Shown here one piece after another: positions 25,640-37,591 of a stretch of 41,208 bases of DNA. The notes below the pieces were generated by a model. The model ran no database searches. It saw nothing but the letters and a program-made list of their open reading frames with translations, and was not told the origin of the DNA. Both the position numbers and the translations under genes were made by a program. This stretch comes from Chara braunii (Eukaryota > Streptophyta > Charophyceae > Charales > Characeae). Position 1 is the first letter of the stretch. Every line of letters starts with the position of its first letter. The stretch covers positions 886,894-928,101 of the forward strand of contig BFEA01000400.1 in the NCBI GenBank assembly GCA_003427395.1, in the 5' to 3' direction.

Positions 25640-27530
25640 ATGGCACAAGGATCTTTGGCACAAGGATCTTTGGCACGCTCTTACGTACAAGCAGCACAAA
25701 AGGGAATGACCGAGGAGGACAAGAGAATGGCGGCCCAGGCAGAGCGAAGAACACGGGAGAACAACTCCTCCCGAGGTACCTCAATTTCGGGGGGAGCATC
25801 GGGTCAACCCTGGGCGCTAGGTCAGCGGGCGAACGACTTTTTGATGGAGAAAACAAAAATAACTGCGCCAATCAAGATTACGAAGGAAACCCACAAAGGA
25901 CAAGATGGTAGGGAGGAAGAAGTGGATGTGTGGGAGTACTCGGAGCAAGATATTCCTTCGTTGCACGAACTCTACGAACGCCACGCTGTACTGTTTAACT
26001 TCGCAAGTAAAAGCAGGGATCTGCCTTTGAATGAGAAGCGGCGTTGGGTGATGGAACGTTTGAGAGGGCTAGAGAGCGTTCCGGGAGTGGAACCGGAGGT
26101 ATCATATCATAAGCGGGGGAAGTTCACCGTTATGATCGTATGTTTAGACCCCTCGTACTCATAATACCTCCTTTCCTTGGGATCGCTGAAGTGTCAGGGA
26201 ACGACCGTTACAATTCAAGCATGGAAAGTTGGAAACCCCCAAGACCACCGCAAGTGGAAGCTTCTCAACACAGGCAGGCAATGATGAAAGAGCATTTTTG
26301 GGTCCAATTTGACAATCTATCGGAGGGCATGCATAGTTTTGTCCAAAAGAGATTGTCGGAGGAATACCCGAACAACTCCATCATCGATTGTCTGCCGGCG
26401 AATCCTGAGTTTCTGGCTCCAAATCACGATTCAAGGGTCGCCTGTGTGGAGGTGAGTTCCAGAGCGCCGCCCAAGTTCCCAGAGGTTTGGATCTTTCGCA
26501 AAACGGGCAGAGGATCACGATCTTCGTCTCAACGAAGACTAATCCCTTTTGTTTCAAATGCCGTGGAAGGGGCCATCTGGGCATGCACTGTCCACAGTCG
26601 AGGTTGGGGAGTAAACCAATACAGCTGCATGAGTCGATGCTCGAGGAGTCGGATAACAAGTCGGGGATATGGTACATAAATGCAACACCGTACCAGGGCT
26701 GGATTTTCAATGACAATTTGGATTCCCCCAGGTGGGTGTGGGTGTTGCAAGGGATACCGACACTAAAACCGGAAATCTATCCCCCTTACGACAGCAGGTA
26801 GAGGCAAAAGGGTGCCAAGAGGATGGAGGATAAGGATATGGGCTACTTGACGAAGCCCATGATCGATGAAACCACTCTACTGGATGATAAGCAAAGACTG
26901 CGAACAATGGAAGAGCTCAACCAAGTTGGCTGGATGGCAGAAGTGGCATATCTGGAGAACTCAAGGGCACGAGTGGAAGCACAAAAGGAAGTGCAGAACC
27001 AGGACCAGGAGGACGGAGAGGACGGCATGGACTATATGGAAGGAGAGGTAGCGTCAACTAAACCAGGCAGTACGACCACCTCGCTCAAACGAAAAACCAG
27101 GGCAGAGGAATCGAGTGAGATCGAACAGAGGGAGCAAGGGGAGTAGGGTAGCAAAAGGGCGCAATCAAAAGGAACCAGGGACACAAGTGAAACCCAACAG
27201 TCGCGGGGGGATCCGGACCAGGAGATGGAGACAGAACAGGGGTGGTCAGGGGCTCTCAGCCCCTTGGAGGAGCCAATGGAAGTTTCACAGCAAGCGGACA
27301 GCAGCCAGTCCCCATCACACAAGCAGGAAAAGGGAGAAGCAACAAGCCAAGATGACAGAGACACAAGCAAAAAGGGGGAGTCTTCTAAAGTAGGGCCGGC
27401 CAGTTCTGCTACTGAACCTAAGAGAGGAAGAGAGAGGGGGGATGGAGAGGAGGCGAAGAATCGGATGAGAACTCGAGCGACGATGGATGGGAAGATGAAG
27501 AGGAGGAGGAAGAAGAACCAGAGACGCTAA
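25640..27530 (+). pseudogene. LINE ORF1 (RNA-binding, CCHC), frameshifted
   Basis: ORF1 proteins of L1-like elements bind element RNA. The first part is open from the ATG at 25640 to 26164. After one or more frameshifts, the part from about 26487 runs in another frame to 27530 with stops at about 26800 and 27145. The second part contains CFKCRGRGHLGMHC (about 26550-26591), a clean CX2CX4HX4C knuckle, followed by a long acidic and basic low-complexity tail. An N-terminal tandem GSLAQGSLA comes from a 14-base DNA duplication. The piece between 26164 and 26487 reads through in mixed frames (QFDNLSEG, VQKRLSEEYP). No functional protein can be made as it stands. Confidence 0.7.
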
Positions 27531-27903
27531 AAAGATGGGTCAAGTGCGTGCGTGCCCTGGAATGGGAGCGTTAGGTTGAGTGCGAGATTCGTCTAGCACA
27601 CCACAAGAACCTGCGAAACTTGGAGGTCACGACAACAACGGAGGTCATCACCACTACAAACCACTTTGAGATATTGAAAAAGGGGAAAGAAATAAACGAA
27701 TTTTATGCTACACAATACGGGTGGAAGGCACAACACTGCAACAATGACATCAAGGTGCAAAATGAGGGTTACAACAAGCAGTTCGAGTGCCAAAGACCTA
27801 CCAACCAAAGGGAATGAAACAGTCTGAGCGCAAGAAGAAAGCGCAACAAGAAACGCAGCAGACAGACAAGCAATGACAAAGCCAAGCATCAACGGAAGAG
27901 GAA

Positions 27904-28263
27904 ATGGGAGACGAAGAGCTAATGGAGGATGCGCGTAGGCAAGCAGCGATTTTGGAGGCTCAGATTAATGTCCTCAAAGACCAGAATCGGGAGTTGGGTG
28001 ATGACACCACGAATTTAGAAAAGATAGCTTATGCGCCACACAAGGAAATTGAAGCAGCGACGAGATTACATGCCAAAAACTCACCCAGACGCAGGGTCAT
28101 TCTCCCCTTCAGGTGGAATGAGGACCACAAGGAGTGGGTGGTTGCAATTCATCGATCGTTGGCACTAGTCACGCTAGAGGAGGCCAACTGTTTTGGTCAG
28201 TCCCTGAAAGGAATTATCTCAGAGGACCTGCCAACCCATGCATACATGATGACAAAAGGTTAA
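27904..28263 (+). pseudogene. Unidentified LINE-internal frame
   Basis: A 119-codon frame between ORF1 and the endonuclease remnant, with a helical N-terminus (AILEAQINVLKDQNREL) and no recognised domain. It ends where dispersed repeat R begins. Upstream, TTNHFEILKKGKE (about 27652) resembles the tail often seen at the end of plant LINE ORF1. It is probably part of the ORF1/ORF2 junction. Confidence 0.35.
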
Positions 28264-28400
28264 CCGACCCCCAAATTTTCACCCCCATTTATAAGAAAAT
28301 CAAAGGGCCATTTTAACCATATTTCACACCAATCTATAGAGTGCACTTCTTACTAACTTATTGTTAAAAAAAAAAAAACGAAAAAAGATAATTAAAAACA
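28255..28400 (+). repeat. Dispersed repeat R, copy 2, inside the LINE
   Basis: GGTTAACCGACCCCCAAATT, CATTTATAAGAAAATCAAAG and GGCCATTTTAA match the copies at 8.03 and 25.3 kb. An A-rich stretch follows at 28365-28400. It stands where the N-terminal part of the endonuclease should be. Confidence 0.65.
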
Positions 28401-28443
28401 TATAAAACAGCAAGCCAAAAATGCACTTTCATGAAATTTCACC

Positions 28444-28671
28444 ATGGATAGGCAATTTACTTATTACAAGAGGAATAGGAGTCAGCACGTCTTTGCATCG
28501 AGAATAGACTACTTGATCTCTCACACGGTCATAGGTATGATCCACTCTGTGGGTACAGGCGAGTTTCCTTACTTCGGTGGACTAGACCACAAAGTTCACA
28601 AACCTATTTTTTTGTACTTAACCACAATACAAGCAAGTCAGGAGAGGAAAAAGGTTCTATTACATAAATAA
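28444..28671 (+). pseudogene. LINE ORF2: C-terminal piece of the APE endonuclease
   Basis: The peptide has QFTYYKRN followed by SRIDYLIS about 10 residues later, the conserved C-terminal pattern of apurinic-like LINE endonucleases, and a degraded DHK-V-HKPIFLYL where LSDHxP is expected. The N-terminal two-thirds with the catalytic residues is absent, so the nuclease is dead. Confidence 0.7.
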
Positions 28672-28952
28672 CTCAATTCTTCAAACTGCGGAAATGAGGC
28701 AGGCCATTTTGCAACCTCTACGAGTCGGACAATCAGTCCTTCCCAGAGCTCCTAAACGTTATCAGTCGAGCATCGGCGAGAACGGCTAGACAACTAACGA
28801 ACAAAAGAAAGGCCCGGGAAGTAGAGCTCCAGAAGGCCTTGCGAATAGCAGATAGTAACCTCGTTAAGAACCCGGGCGTCGAATTGTACGAGAGAATATG
28901 GCAGGCAGCAAGGGAAGAATTGTGAACATGGGAATGCTGGAGGATCAGGGGG

Positions 28953-30030
28953 TTGCAGATGAGGGCAAGAGTCAAGGGGTGGGAGGAAAGAGAAACAATG
29001 ACAAAATATTTCTTTCACAAAATTCGGACCAAAGGACGGAGCTCAACAATAGAACGACTTCAAACACCAGAAGGGCAAGTGTCAACACCGGAAGAGATGG
29101 CTGCGGTGGCTCAACAGTTTAATAGCACCTTATACACTTCAAGGGTCAAGAAGCCAAATCAAAGTTCTTAGCCCACTTAGAGAAGACAGTGCCTAGCGCA
29201 TAGGTGGAGATGCTAGAAGCCCTTCTCACTCAGGAGGAGATGTGGGAAGTGCTAAAGTCAATGTCACCCAACAAGACTCCAGGAAAAGATGGCTTGTCAA
29301 GGGAATTTTGGCTTGAATTTTCGCCTATTCTAGGGAGCGAATATATGGCTTACCTAGAAAAAAAGGGCCTGGCAAGCAGAGGGGTTGGGCGAGGATCCGT
29401 CCACAGGGATCGTGACATTGTTGTATGAAAAGGGGGACCCCGAAGAATTACAGGCTCATTACCTTGCTGACACTCACACACAAGACCATGGCGAAGGCCC
29501 TAGCTAACAGACTCATGAAGGTAACTAGGGGCTGCTTCCATCTGGATCAGACCGATTTTATCCCAGACCGCTTTATCCTCGACAACGTCATGACCTTGTC
29601 AGAATCAGTACTCTATATTAAGGATAAGAAATTCAATGCGGCAATACTGTTCTTCTACTTCGAGAAGGCGTACGACCAAGTGAACTGGAGTTTCCTCCAA
29701 CAGTGTATGGAAAGGATGGGGGTCGGGCCTAATTTCAGGAAATGGATACGGGTTCTATACAATGATGCACACGGGCAAGTCCAGGTGAACGGTCATTTGT
29801 CGCAGAGCTACAGGATGTCGAGATCCGACAGGGAGACCCCTTAGCAGCACCCATTTTTTTGTTCATAATGGAGGCGGTGGCATCATTTCTCAGAAAAGAT
29901 CCCTCCATCCAACGCTTGACAGCAGAACCGGACCAGAAGGGCAGATTGATCCAATTGCCAATGACACTCCTGTTTGCTGACGATTTAATGGTGCTGATTG
30001 GAGCCTTGGGCTCCTCATTTGACCCTCACT
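28953..30030 (+). pseudogene. LINE ORF2: reverse transcriptase core, broken
   Basis: Pieces in order: KYFFHKIRTKGRSSTIERL with a following fY-LY motif (linker before RT); SPNKTPGKDGL (29266 on); NYRLITLL and QTDFIPDRFILDN (29.44-29.58 kb); ILFFYFEKAYDQVNW; then, after a frameshift near 29820, VEIRQGDPLAAP and LLFADDLMVLIG with the two motif-C Asp residues. Motif A reads FYFEKAYD where plant LINEs have LDFEKAYD, so the first catalytic Asp is replaced by Tyr. A stop (29425 region) and the frameshifts also break it. Confidence 0.85.
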
Positions 30031-30059
30031 AGAGCAATGCTGGCCTTCCAGCTGGCGTC

Positions 30060-30636
30060 CGAAATGAGAATAAACTGGCCTAAGACAATAGGATGGTGGA
30101 TGCACTACGGGGAGGGAGAGGGTCAGAGACCATAGATCACCCCGAAGGGAATGCAGTGGGCAACGAAAGAGGAACAACTACGTTATTTGGGAATCAGGCT
30201 TGCAGAAACGGGACCTCACCACTCAATGGCTCCAAAGATTTTAGCAAAAATTCTTACAAAGTTAAGTGCTTAGGCAGAAATTTACACCTCTCTATTTGGA
30301 AGAGTGTTAATTTTAAACGCTTCCATTTTTTCGATGTTGTGGTACGTAGGCATGATTTGGACACCACCGGACCAGTCCATCAAGGATTTAAGGAGTTCAA
30401 CAACCTTCTTATGGACAGAAAATCCAAACAAGCAGAATGTCATATCAAAGGTCGCTTGGAAGCACGCCATGAGGCAAAAGGAGCAAGAGGGTTTGGGCAT
30501 ACTGGACCCGAAGCAGCAGATCAAGGCGCTGCGAACGAAGTGGGTTTTGAAGCTTATCACTCATCCCCAACTTTCATGGGCTCCTCTGGCCTTAGAACAC
30601 ATCAGAAGACTGGCCAAATACAAAAACACCGTCTAA
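30060..30636 (+). pseudogene. LINE ORF2: post-RT (thumb and connection) region
   Basis: MRINWPKT (about 30065), then QLRYLGIRL (30175 region) and, in the frame 30304-30636, SMLWYVGMIW, KVAWKHAMRQKEQEGLGILD and ALRTKWVLKLI. These correspond to the conserved segments downstream of the RT core in plant LINEs. Several frameshifts separate them. Confidence 0.75.
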
Positions 30637-31598
30637 CATGACAGGGTTGTACTGGGTAATGAGCAAAGGCTGGACACGGAAGCGTAGGGACGAAGGAGAG
30701 GGGATACCCGGGGTAAATGAGGGTAGGGGGGGCTCCTATTGGGCTCAACTCTTCAAGCTCTGGGGAGACATCTTCCCAGCAAGGATCAGGGAACCAAGCA
30801 ACAAAGAGGAGGTGCTCCGCCAGCCACTATTCTGCAACCCTTTGATCGAGGATCAGCAGGGGAAGCCGAGTACCTTAACAGCATGGGACTCAAAATGGGG
30901 AACGTGGGTGGAACATGGAATCTAGAAGGTCGGACATTTATGGTCAGAAGAGAAACAGCGGTGGAAGACAGCACGAGACCTTCGGTACGATATGAAGGGC
31001 AGCCACAGGTTGCTAGAAAACCTGAATGATGTTCTCATCTCCATCCCATCACAATGGGTAAATCTGGTATAGAAAGGACCGCAATGGGAGAAGGGGCATT
31101 GGGCCACGTGGTTGCACGAGGATAAGCCGGAAGAGGCCTTCAGGATAAGGGACAAGACGGCCCGAGGGATGCATGGTTACTGGCTGATATGTTCCCAATA
31201 GAGGAAACAGGGACCACCACCAGTCAGTTGGATAAGACATCTACTACCCCGATTTCAATCTCAAAAAGCGCAACGCGGAAGGTCAGAGTGGTGGAGATTG
31301 ACAACTTTACGATTTATGCTCCGGCTACGGCTCTGTAGGATTTGGAAGTGGACCCGACAAAATGGGCATGGAACATCAAGGGAGGAATACCGAGGGCGGC
31401 CAGAAGAATACGCATACTGCACTACACAACCAAACTGGGTTACAGCTTAGGAGGTCTCACCCACTTGCGGGACCACTGGCTATTCGTTGGGAAAGGAGGT
31501 TGGAAGTACCCAGGATGCAGGTCGCTCGATTGTCGTGGCCAGCGTTGAACAACATAAGGTTAGGTAAGGTCAAAAGCTTGCAATGACTGATTTTCCAT

Positions 31599-32165
31599 GT
31601 GGCGCTCCCGGTCAATGCCTGGTTGTATGAGCATCACAGTCACCACCAGAGGGATCAGGTCAACCACAAGTGCCACCTTTGCACGGCTGAAGGGATGGAA
31701 TCCTTGCTTTATTGTTTGTTACAATGCCCAGAGGCGGCATACGTGTGGGAAGCAGTCAGAGAACTGTGGGGAAAGATCTCAAACGAGTCTTTTCCGGAGG
31801 ACAGGAGGATCCTTCTCACCGGCATGGACCTTCCAAAGACATGGCAACCGGGACAAAGAAGGGGGTTCCAATTACTGAGACAATATGCGTTGTGGACCAT
31901 ATGGAAGAGGAGATGTCATCTGACGATAGGAAAGGGACAAATGCACAAACTGGAGGCCAAGCAAGTTTTGCACAACCTTCTGGAGACGGATATCACGGCC
32001 CAATGGCAAAGAACAAGACGACAAGCTCAGCTAAACCCGAAAGCCTCGGAGATATTTAAGAAGTTCCGCCAGAAAACGTTGGTAAAAGGAAAGATAGCAG
32101 CAATTGAAGGATACAGATTAGCCTTCCATTGGTTCGAGAATAAGGATCAGCGGGGGCAAGGCTAG
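31599..32165 (+). pseudogene. LINE ORF2: zf-RVT domain and C-terminus
   Basis: VNHKCHLCTAEGMESLLYCL followed by LQCPEAAYVWEAVRELW fits the zinc-binding zf-RVT domain (CX2C, then His replaced by Tyr, then C) at the end of plant LINE ORF2. The frame then stays open to a TAG at 32163-32165. The linking segment 30640-31598 is broken. Confidence 0.75.
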
Positions 32166-32577
32166 AATGCTAGGCTCGTAAGGGTAGCACTTAAGTCCAA
32201 ATAGAAGAAGGGGAACGAAGGTGTGCTAAAAGGTTAACAGAGCAGAGTAGGGGTGGGGAAGGGGAAGGTGGCTAGGAAGGACAGGCAGATAGTAGGGTTT
32301 AGGGTTTGAGGATTTTGCGGCGCCCAAGTGAAACCTAAGGGTAGGTAGGAGGGTTCTTTCCTTTATTGCTATTTGTATTTAGTTAATCCAGTTTTGTCTT
32401 TGTTTGAGAATGGCATGTAGCCTGACAGGAGAAAGGGTCACTGGAACCGGATCCAGTATGAGCCTAAGCTGGGGAATGGTCCTGGTCTCCCGGGTTGAGA
32501 TGTGGAGGGATTCCCGGCCTCCTTTTGCTCAATATGTAATGAAGCATGCTATTTGTTATTAAAAAAAAAAAAAAAAA

Positions 32578-33489
32578 GCCAAGGAAAATGAAGATAGTGA
32601 ATTCCAGAAACCAAGCAACATCATCCACATAAACCAAATAGTCGTGACCTCAAACCAAAAGCAGAATTGCAACTCGAGTTCCACCAAATAAGAGCACATC
32701 AAAAGCTCACAAGTGACAATGTTGGAATAGTCTCATCATCATCAATAAAGAACCAATGTCGATTTCCTAGCTGGCGCTCTGCACCCAGACTACAAATGGC
32801 AGATCTTATCTAGCCTATCCACAATGCCACTGGTGACGTCAACAGCTCCCCGAAGTACGAGCAAATCTCGTCCAATGCCGTTCGCCTCAAGCACCAGGTA
32901 TGTCTCTCGCATCACTCACAACCTCGATCCCCCACATAGATGCCACGTGCACCCAAGGACCACCATGCGCCCCATCCAGCACCTCGCAGGCCAGCTCGAC
33001 TATGGCTGCCTACGTATCCCTTGCTCGCCCGTGAGCGCGTGGGCGCTTGCCTGCCAGTAGCGCAGCAGCGCTTGCGCAACATGTAGCAAGTGCCCGAATG
33101 CCAAATGCGAGGGCAGGCACTTTCCTAAATGGAAGTGGCCTGCCTGCTGCATGCAGCCTGGCTCTGCTGGGCACCTGCCCAAAAGCTTCCGGTAGGCCCC
33201 AAGTGGCTGAGCCCCAGTCCAAGCGAATCAGGCCCACGGCCTATGGCGGTTACCCGTGTTCAACTGCCCACAGCCTGTGTTCGGTCCATGTTGTTTATCT
33301 GGCCCAGGGCCTGCCTCAGTTACATATTAAAAAGGCAGCCAGGGCCTGGGCGCTCTCAATCAACTGGCGCTGTGCAACTGCCCGCCGAAAATAGGCCTCT
33401 TGTCCTTGGTCGGGCCTACCTTCACTTAGGGCGGCTGACACTGTTGAAAACAGGGCCCGGTAGGGCTCGTCGAGGCCTTGAGCCTCGCA
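32578..33489 (-). repeat. 3' LTR (left copy)
   Basis: Direct repeat of 37607-38545, ending at CA (33488-33489), which is TG on the minus strand. The left edge reads GCCAAGGAAAATG against TGCAAGGAAAATG in the other LTR, so the terminal dinucleotide is mutated or lost. Many substitutions and small indels separate the two LTRs, so the insertion is old. Confidence 0.85.
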
Positions 33490-33502
33490 TTCCCTCCTCC
33501 AC
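33490..33502 (-). promoter_or_regulatory. Polypurine tract of the LTR element
   Basis: On the minus strand GTGGAGGAGGGAA lies directly against the 3' LTR start TGCGAGG. This is the position and composition of the plus-strand primer in LTR retrotransposons. Confidence 0.7.
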
Positions 33503-33566
33503 GCTTCAATAGTCCTCTGAGAAGTTCAATTACTCAATCTGACACTTTCCTTTCTGTAGCGACTTC

Positions 33567-34263
33567 TCATAGTGGGCGACAACCTGTGGAGCGGTCTGCA
33601 TTAGTTCCTCCCGGGTAAACCATTTGCTCTACCGCCTGTTGCATCAGTTGTTCATATCGATAGGCGAATTCTAGTGTGCCAGGTGCAGCAGTTGACTGAT
33701 TCTCAAGTTGTAGAAAGTCTAGGGGCAGTCTAGGCTTGAAAGTCAGTAGCAGGCTGTTAGGGCTCACCCCAGTTGCGTTGTGCACAACGTTGTTTTACAG
33801 GCTGGCGATGACAACAAGTTTCTCATCCCAGAGAGCAGGTGTTGTACAGCGCGGTTCAGCTGCTCTGCTTGCCCATTTGCCTCTGGGTGGTTCCCGGAGG
33901 TCATCTGCAGCTGTGTACCCTGTTCTGCAGCTGCAGCCTTCCACAACTCGCTTGTGAATCGGACATCCCGATCACTAACAATAGACTTTGGAAGCCGAAG
34001 TCTCTGACCCAGTTCTCCTTGAATAGTCTAATCAAGTACTCGGTCTTTGCTGTTCCAGGCATTGCAACTAACCTAGCGTACTTACTAAATCTATCCACAA
34101 TGACAAAGATGTGTCTCATTCCACTCTTGTTGGGCACCAGCGTGTCCATGAAGTCCATGGACAAGCTCTCACCGGGCCTTTCCGAAATCAAAAGGGGCTT
34201 AAGAAGCCCAAGAGGGGCCTGTGTACGTGGCTTGTCCCTCTCACACACTTGACAGGTCTCCAC
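33567..34263 (-). pseudogene. Integrase remnant (Ty3/Gypsy type)
   Basis: From 34263 down: CQVCERDK (the Cys pair of the zinc-binding domain), then SMDFMDTL and VIVDRFSKYA (first catalytic Asp). After a frameshift comes VSDRDVRFTSELWKAAA (second Asp). SGNHPEANGQAEQLNR (catalytic Glu) follows, and after another frameshift NATGVSPNSLLLTFKPRLPL. All three DDE residues are recognisable but in different frames, and the N-terminal His pair is missing with the deletion, so it is inactive. Confidence 0.8.
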
Positions 34264-34338
34264 GTACAGCTTGGGCCATCACTCAAGATGGTGAGGGTGT
34301 GTCCACCACCTCGACCCTAGCAGGAACAACTACCATTC

Positions 34339-34563
34339 CTACTGGCCCGACGTGTTTTCCGAAGCAGTGCCAGAACTGCTGGCAACATTGCTATCCTGGG
34401 AAGTGGAGGATGCCGACGTCTGCCCCTTTGTAGGCGGGATCTTTTCCGTCACCTTCTTATTTCGACACTTGAACTGGTTATGGCCATATTGGCCACAACG
34501 GTACACGACTACCGGGTGTAACGGTCTCTCCACACGTCCTCTGTGAGACCCGCTTTCTCCCAT
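34339..34563 (-). pseudogene. Gag zinc-knuckle piece, frameshifted and degenerate
   Basis: YRCGQYGHNQFKC matches the CCHC knuckle except that the first Cys is replaced by Val. It lies in a different frame from the main gag ORF and in the same frame as the start of the integrase. Confidence 0.6.
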
Positions 34564-36293
34564 GGAGGAGCGTTGGGGTCTACTTGACTCCTAGACCGGG
34601 AGCCTCCGTGGCGTCTACCGGTCACCTTACCTTTTTGGATTGAGGCAGCGACTGCTCCACCCCCTAAATCCTCTGCGCTGCCTGTCTCTGAACCTACTCC
34701 CTCCTGGAAGTCGTCGTCATCTAACTCGATGGTGGAACTATGGTTATCGACAAACATAATGCGGCCCTTCGCCTTCCAGTTGGGAGGCAATGCCTTCTTC
34801 CTACCATCCGTCATGGGTTCGTGCCCATGCCCTATCTTTGCCTCTAGGTCCAAGGCCTTCTTGCTGAACGAGGGGAAGTTGTGCACTGTGATATTTGCCT
34901 CACCCGCCAGTTGATTCCTGAGTTCTATGGGAAGACACCTCATGTACGTGGTAAGTAGGACCTGGGGATCGTGCCGCACTCCAGGAACACAGATCAGACG
35001 CTCAACAACGTCTGTGGCATCCCTCACTGACCTGAACTTTATGGAGCTTAGGGTCAGGATTGCGTCAGTGGCCTTTTGAGCCTCCTGCGGATCATGCCAC
35101 CTTTCTTCCACCAACTTGAGGAAGTCATCCAATTTATGGTTGACTACCCAAGCGCGGAAGTCATGTCTGTATCCCTGCAGTTGTACTAACCCACTTAACC
35201 ATCTTGCTGCACTCCCCTCCAGGTAGGAGGCAGCCACAAACACTTCCTTGTGCAACACGATCAACTTGCACTTCACGTAGACTGGCACTGACCTCAACCA
35301 TGTGTCAAGGTATTCATCCCTCTTATCCCCTGAGAAGGGTTTAGGCGAGGCGATGGCAGTCTTTGGAACCCACTGGCCTTGTCCCGGTACCTGCACCACT
35401 CCAGATTGTGGACCCTGGGGTGCAGGCTGTTGCACCAGCTGCTGCTGGGGTTGTGAGACGACAGGCTGCCCAGTTACGCCAGTCTGCAATGGCGGTTGGG
35501 AGAACACTGTTTGTACCGGAACCTATATACTAGGACCTGCTGGTAACCCGCCTGTCAAAGGCATTCCTAGTAGGGAAGCGGCTTGTACCGATGGTGGAGA
35601 GACTAGAAATGGGGATACTCCTGTCACCGGTGGGACAAACGGAGGAGGCTGTACCACGGGCCAGGCACCGGGTCCTGGTGGTGATGGTGCTGCCTGAATT
35701 CGCTCGACCAGGATGGCCAAGCTTCGCTGAATGTCCTGCAAGAGCAACGTGTGGTAGTCCTGCATCTCTACTACTTCTAACAGGGCTGCCCTCACGGTCC
35801 TCACATCATCATCCATATTTGTCAGGTCCATCTCCTCTAACTCTCTAATGTCCACTTGCCTCTGCAGCATCCTACACCTTCTGATCATTCTATCCTTTGC
35901 TGCTTGTATCTCATCTAAAGCCTTTTGTAGCTGTGCCTCTTGAGCACTTGGTCTCTGTATGGCGACGTCCTTGGGAGTTCACACTAACTGCTGGCTTTCC
36001 ATAACGTCAGCGGACTGACTCAGAGTCTGTGCAACCGTCACCCCTACAGTCCCTGAACTACTGGCCTGGGAGCTTTGCCGCGTAGTTGTGGCCATGGATG
36101 CTGAAGTAGCGGCTTCACTTGCGAACGCCCTGCTTGCCTCTGCGGGCCTAGCTGTCCGCTGCTGCTGCTGTCTCTCCCTAAGCTGGCGGAACAAAAATTT
36201 GTCACCCTCGGGTCCTAATGCCACGTGGGCCAACGGGCGTCTTGCCGATCGCAGGATCCTATCGTCCGGGTCAGAATCCTCCCTGTCGCTCAT
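34509..36293 (-). pseudogene. Gag polyprotein with two in-frame stops
   Basis: From ATG at 36293 (MSDREDSDPDDRILRSARRP) one frame of 595 codons runs to 34509, interrupted only by TGA (35979-35981) and TAG (35523-35525). The first part is acidic with a Gln/Ala/Ser-rich stretch, followed by a helical region (RQVDIRELEEMD) and a Pro/Gly/Gln-rich linker. Then comes the retrotransposon Gag domain (PFSGDKRDEYLDTWLRSV, YLEGSAARWL, FLKLVEERW). Gag packages the element RNA. The rest of the frame is clean, so the stops are recent, or recoded, or sequencing errors. Confidence 0.8.
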
Positions 36294-37590
36294 ATGCTAC
36301 AGTACTGAGCACTGTCTACACTAGGGTACACTCGTTTGCCTACGGCAGCGTAGTGTTCAGACCAGTTTAAAATAATAAAAATAAATAATCGGTGGCATTG
36401 TCAGATAATACACAGTTGGGTTCAACAGGTAAGTTCAGATTCCTACAAACGAAACTATTTGATTTGACTTCCTACAAACGAAACTATTTGATTTGACTAG
36501 TTCGCAAACAGAAAGTAGATAAGAAGAAACAGTAAGTTCTACCTATGATGTATGTCAGATGTGTTAATGGTTGTAACATCTAACTAATCAAAAATAAAAA
36601 TAGAATAATTTGCATGGCTGTTTGCAGAGTGGAATTGTACACGAACTTATCACCTGAAATCTACCCCTCCCTCAGTTCTTCTTGATTGTCACTTGACGTC
36701 AGCATCCCTGAGCAATCCCGATAGCATGCGTGTCTAAAGGTGTGCACACGGCCCACCCCTGTGCCCCGAGTCAATGGTGAGCCGGCCAGCCCTGCACCAT
36801 GTCTACCCTCACGTCCAGCGAGCCTTACACCGACTGATTGGCTGATCAAGAGGCGTTTAAGGACGGCCCCCAAAGTCCTCAGGAATTATTTAACGTCGCA
36901 AACAGGACGACAATCACAGCCAATGGAAGGTAAACCCGCCAGTATTTATTTATGGACGTCCGGTACTCGTCTCCCCTGTAGGGCTGGCCTGCCCCTCATA
37001 ACCCATCTACAGCGCAGCAGGCAGACAAAGGACAAAGCAGCGAAGCATGCGTGCTCTACTCCCGGTGGGTTGGCATGGTGACCGTGACCCAGTGCTTCGT
37101 CCAGGGCCTTTCAGATAGCTCCGCCCTCTCCTTCCACATGCTCCACGTGAACAATGCCAACTCTCAAGGTTCAGCGCACTCGACTCCTCACATGAGAGGA
37201 CTCTCAAGACAGAACACACATCCTCACGGTAAGAAGTGTCGAAGAGGGTGGATAAGGTTAAGAGCAACGTACCTCAAAATAGCTGGCCCCAACCACAGAT
37301 ATTCTCACCAGATGACCTGATGTCGATTGTGATGACCAATTGCTGCTTCGGCACAACCAGCATTACACCGCCGTTCCACCTCAGCATCAATCGCACATCA
37401 GATAATTCTCATCACACTGCGAAACACCTAACACCACTTCGTAGCCTTCCTGGCGATACCCCTCTCCACCTGGGTCGCCTGCTTGCCTTCGCCCTCCTCA
37501 CTACACACTCCCTACGGTTGCTCACCTAGCAGACCGCATGCATGTACCGCATAGGCAGAAGACAAGCGCCAGATTAGCGCAACGTACCAC
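36294..37590 (-). other. Leader of the LTR element; 29-bp perfect tandem at 36441-36498
   Basis: Untranslated region between PBS and gag. TCCTACAAACGAAACTATTT begins a 29-base unit present twice without change (36441-36469 and 36470-36498). No ORF with a domain is seen. Confidence 0.6.
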
Positions 37591-37591
37591 A

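Larger units (their letters stand above)
25375..32577 (+). mobile_element. L1-like LINE retrotransposon, long but decayed
   Basis: Order: 5' untranslated region (start approximate), ORF1 with a CCHC knuckle, endonuclease remnant, reverse transcriptase, zf-RVT domain, 3' untranslated region and a poly(A) tail (32561-32577). This is the layout of plant L1-type LINEs. Frameshifts and stops break both ORFs, and the endonuclease N-terminus is missing. The tail touches the LTR of the next element directly. The 5' end and target duplication could not be fixed. Confidence 0.8.
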
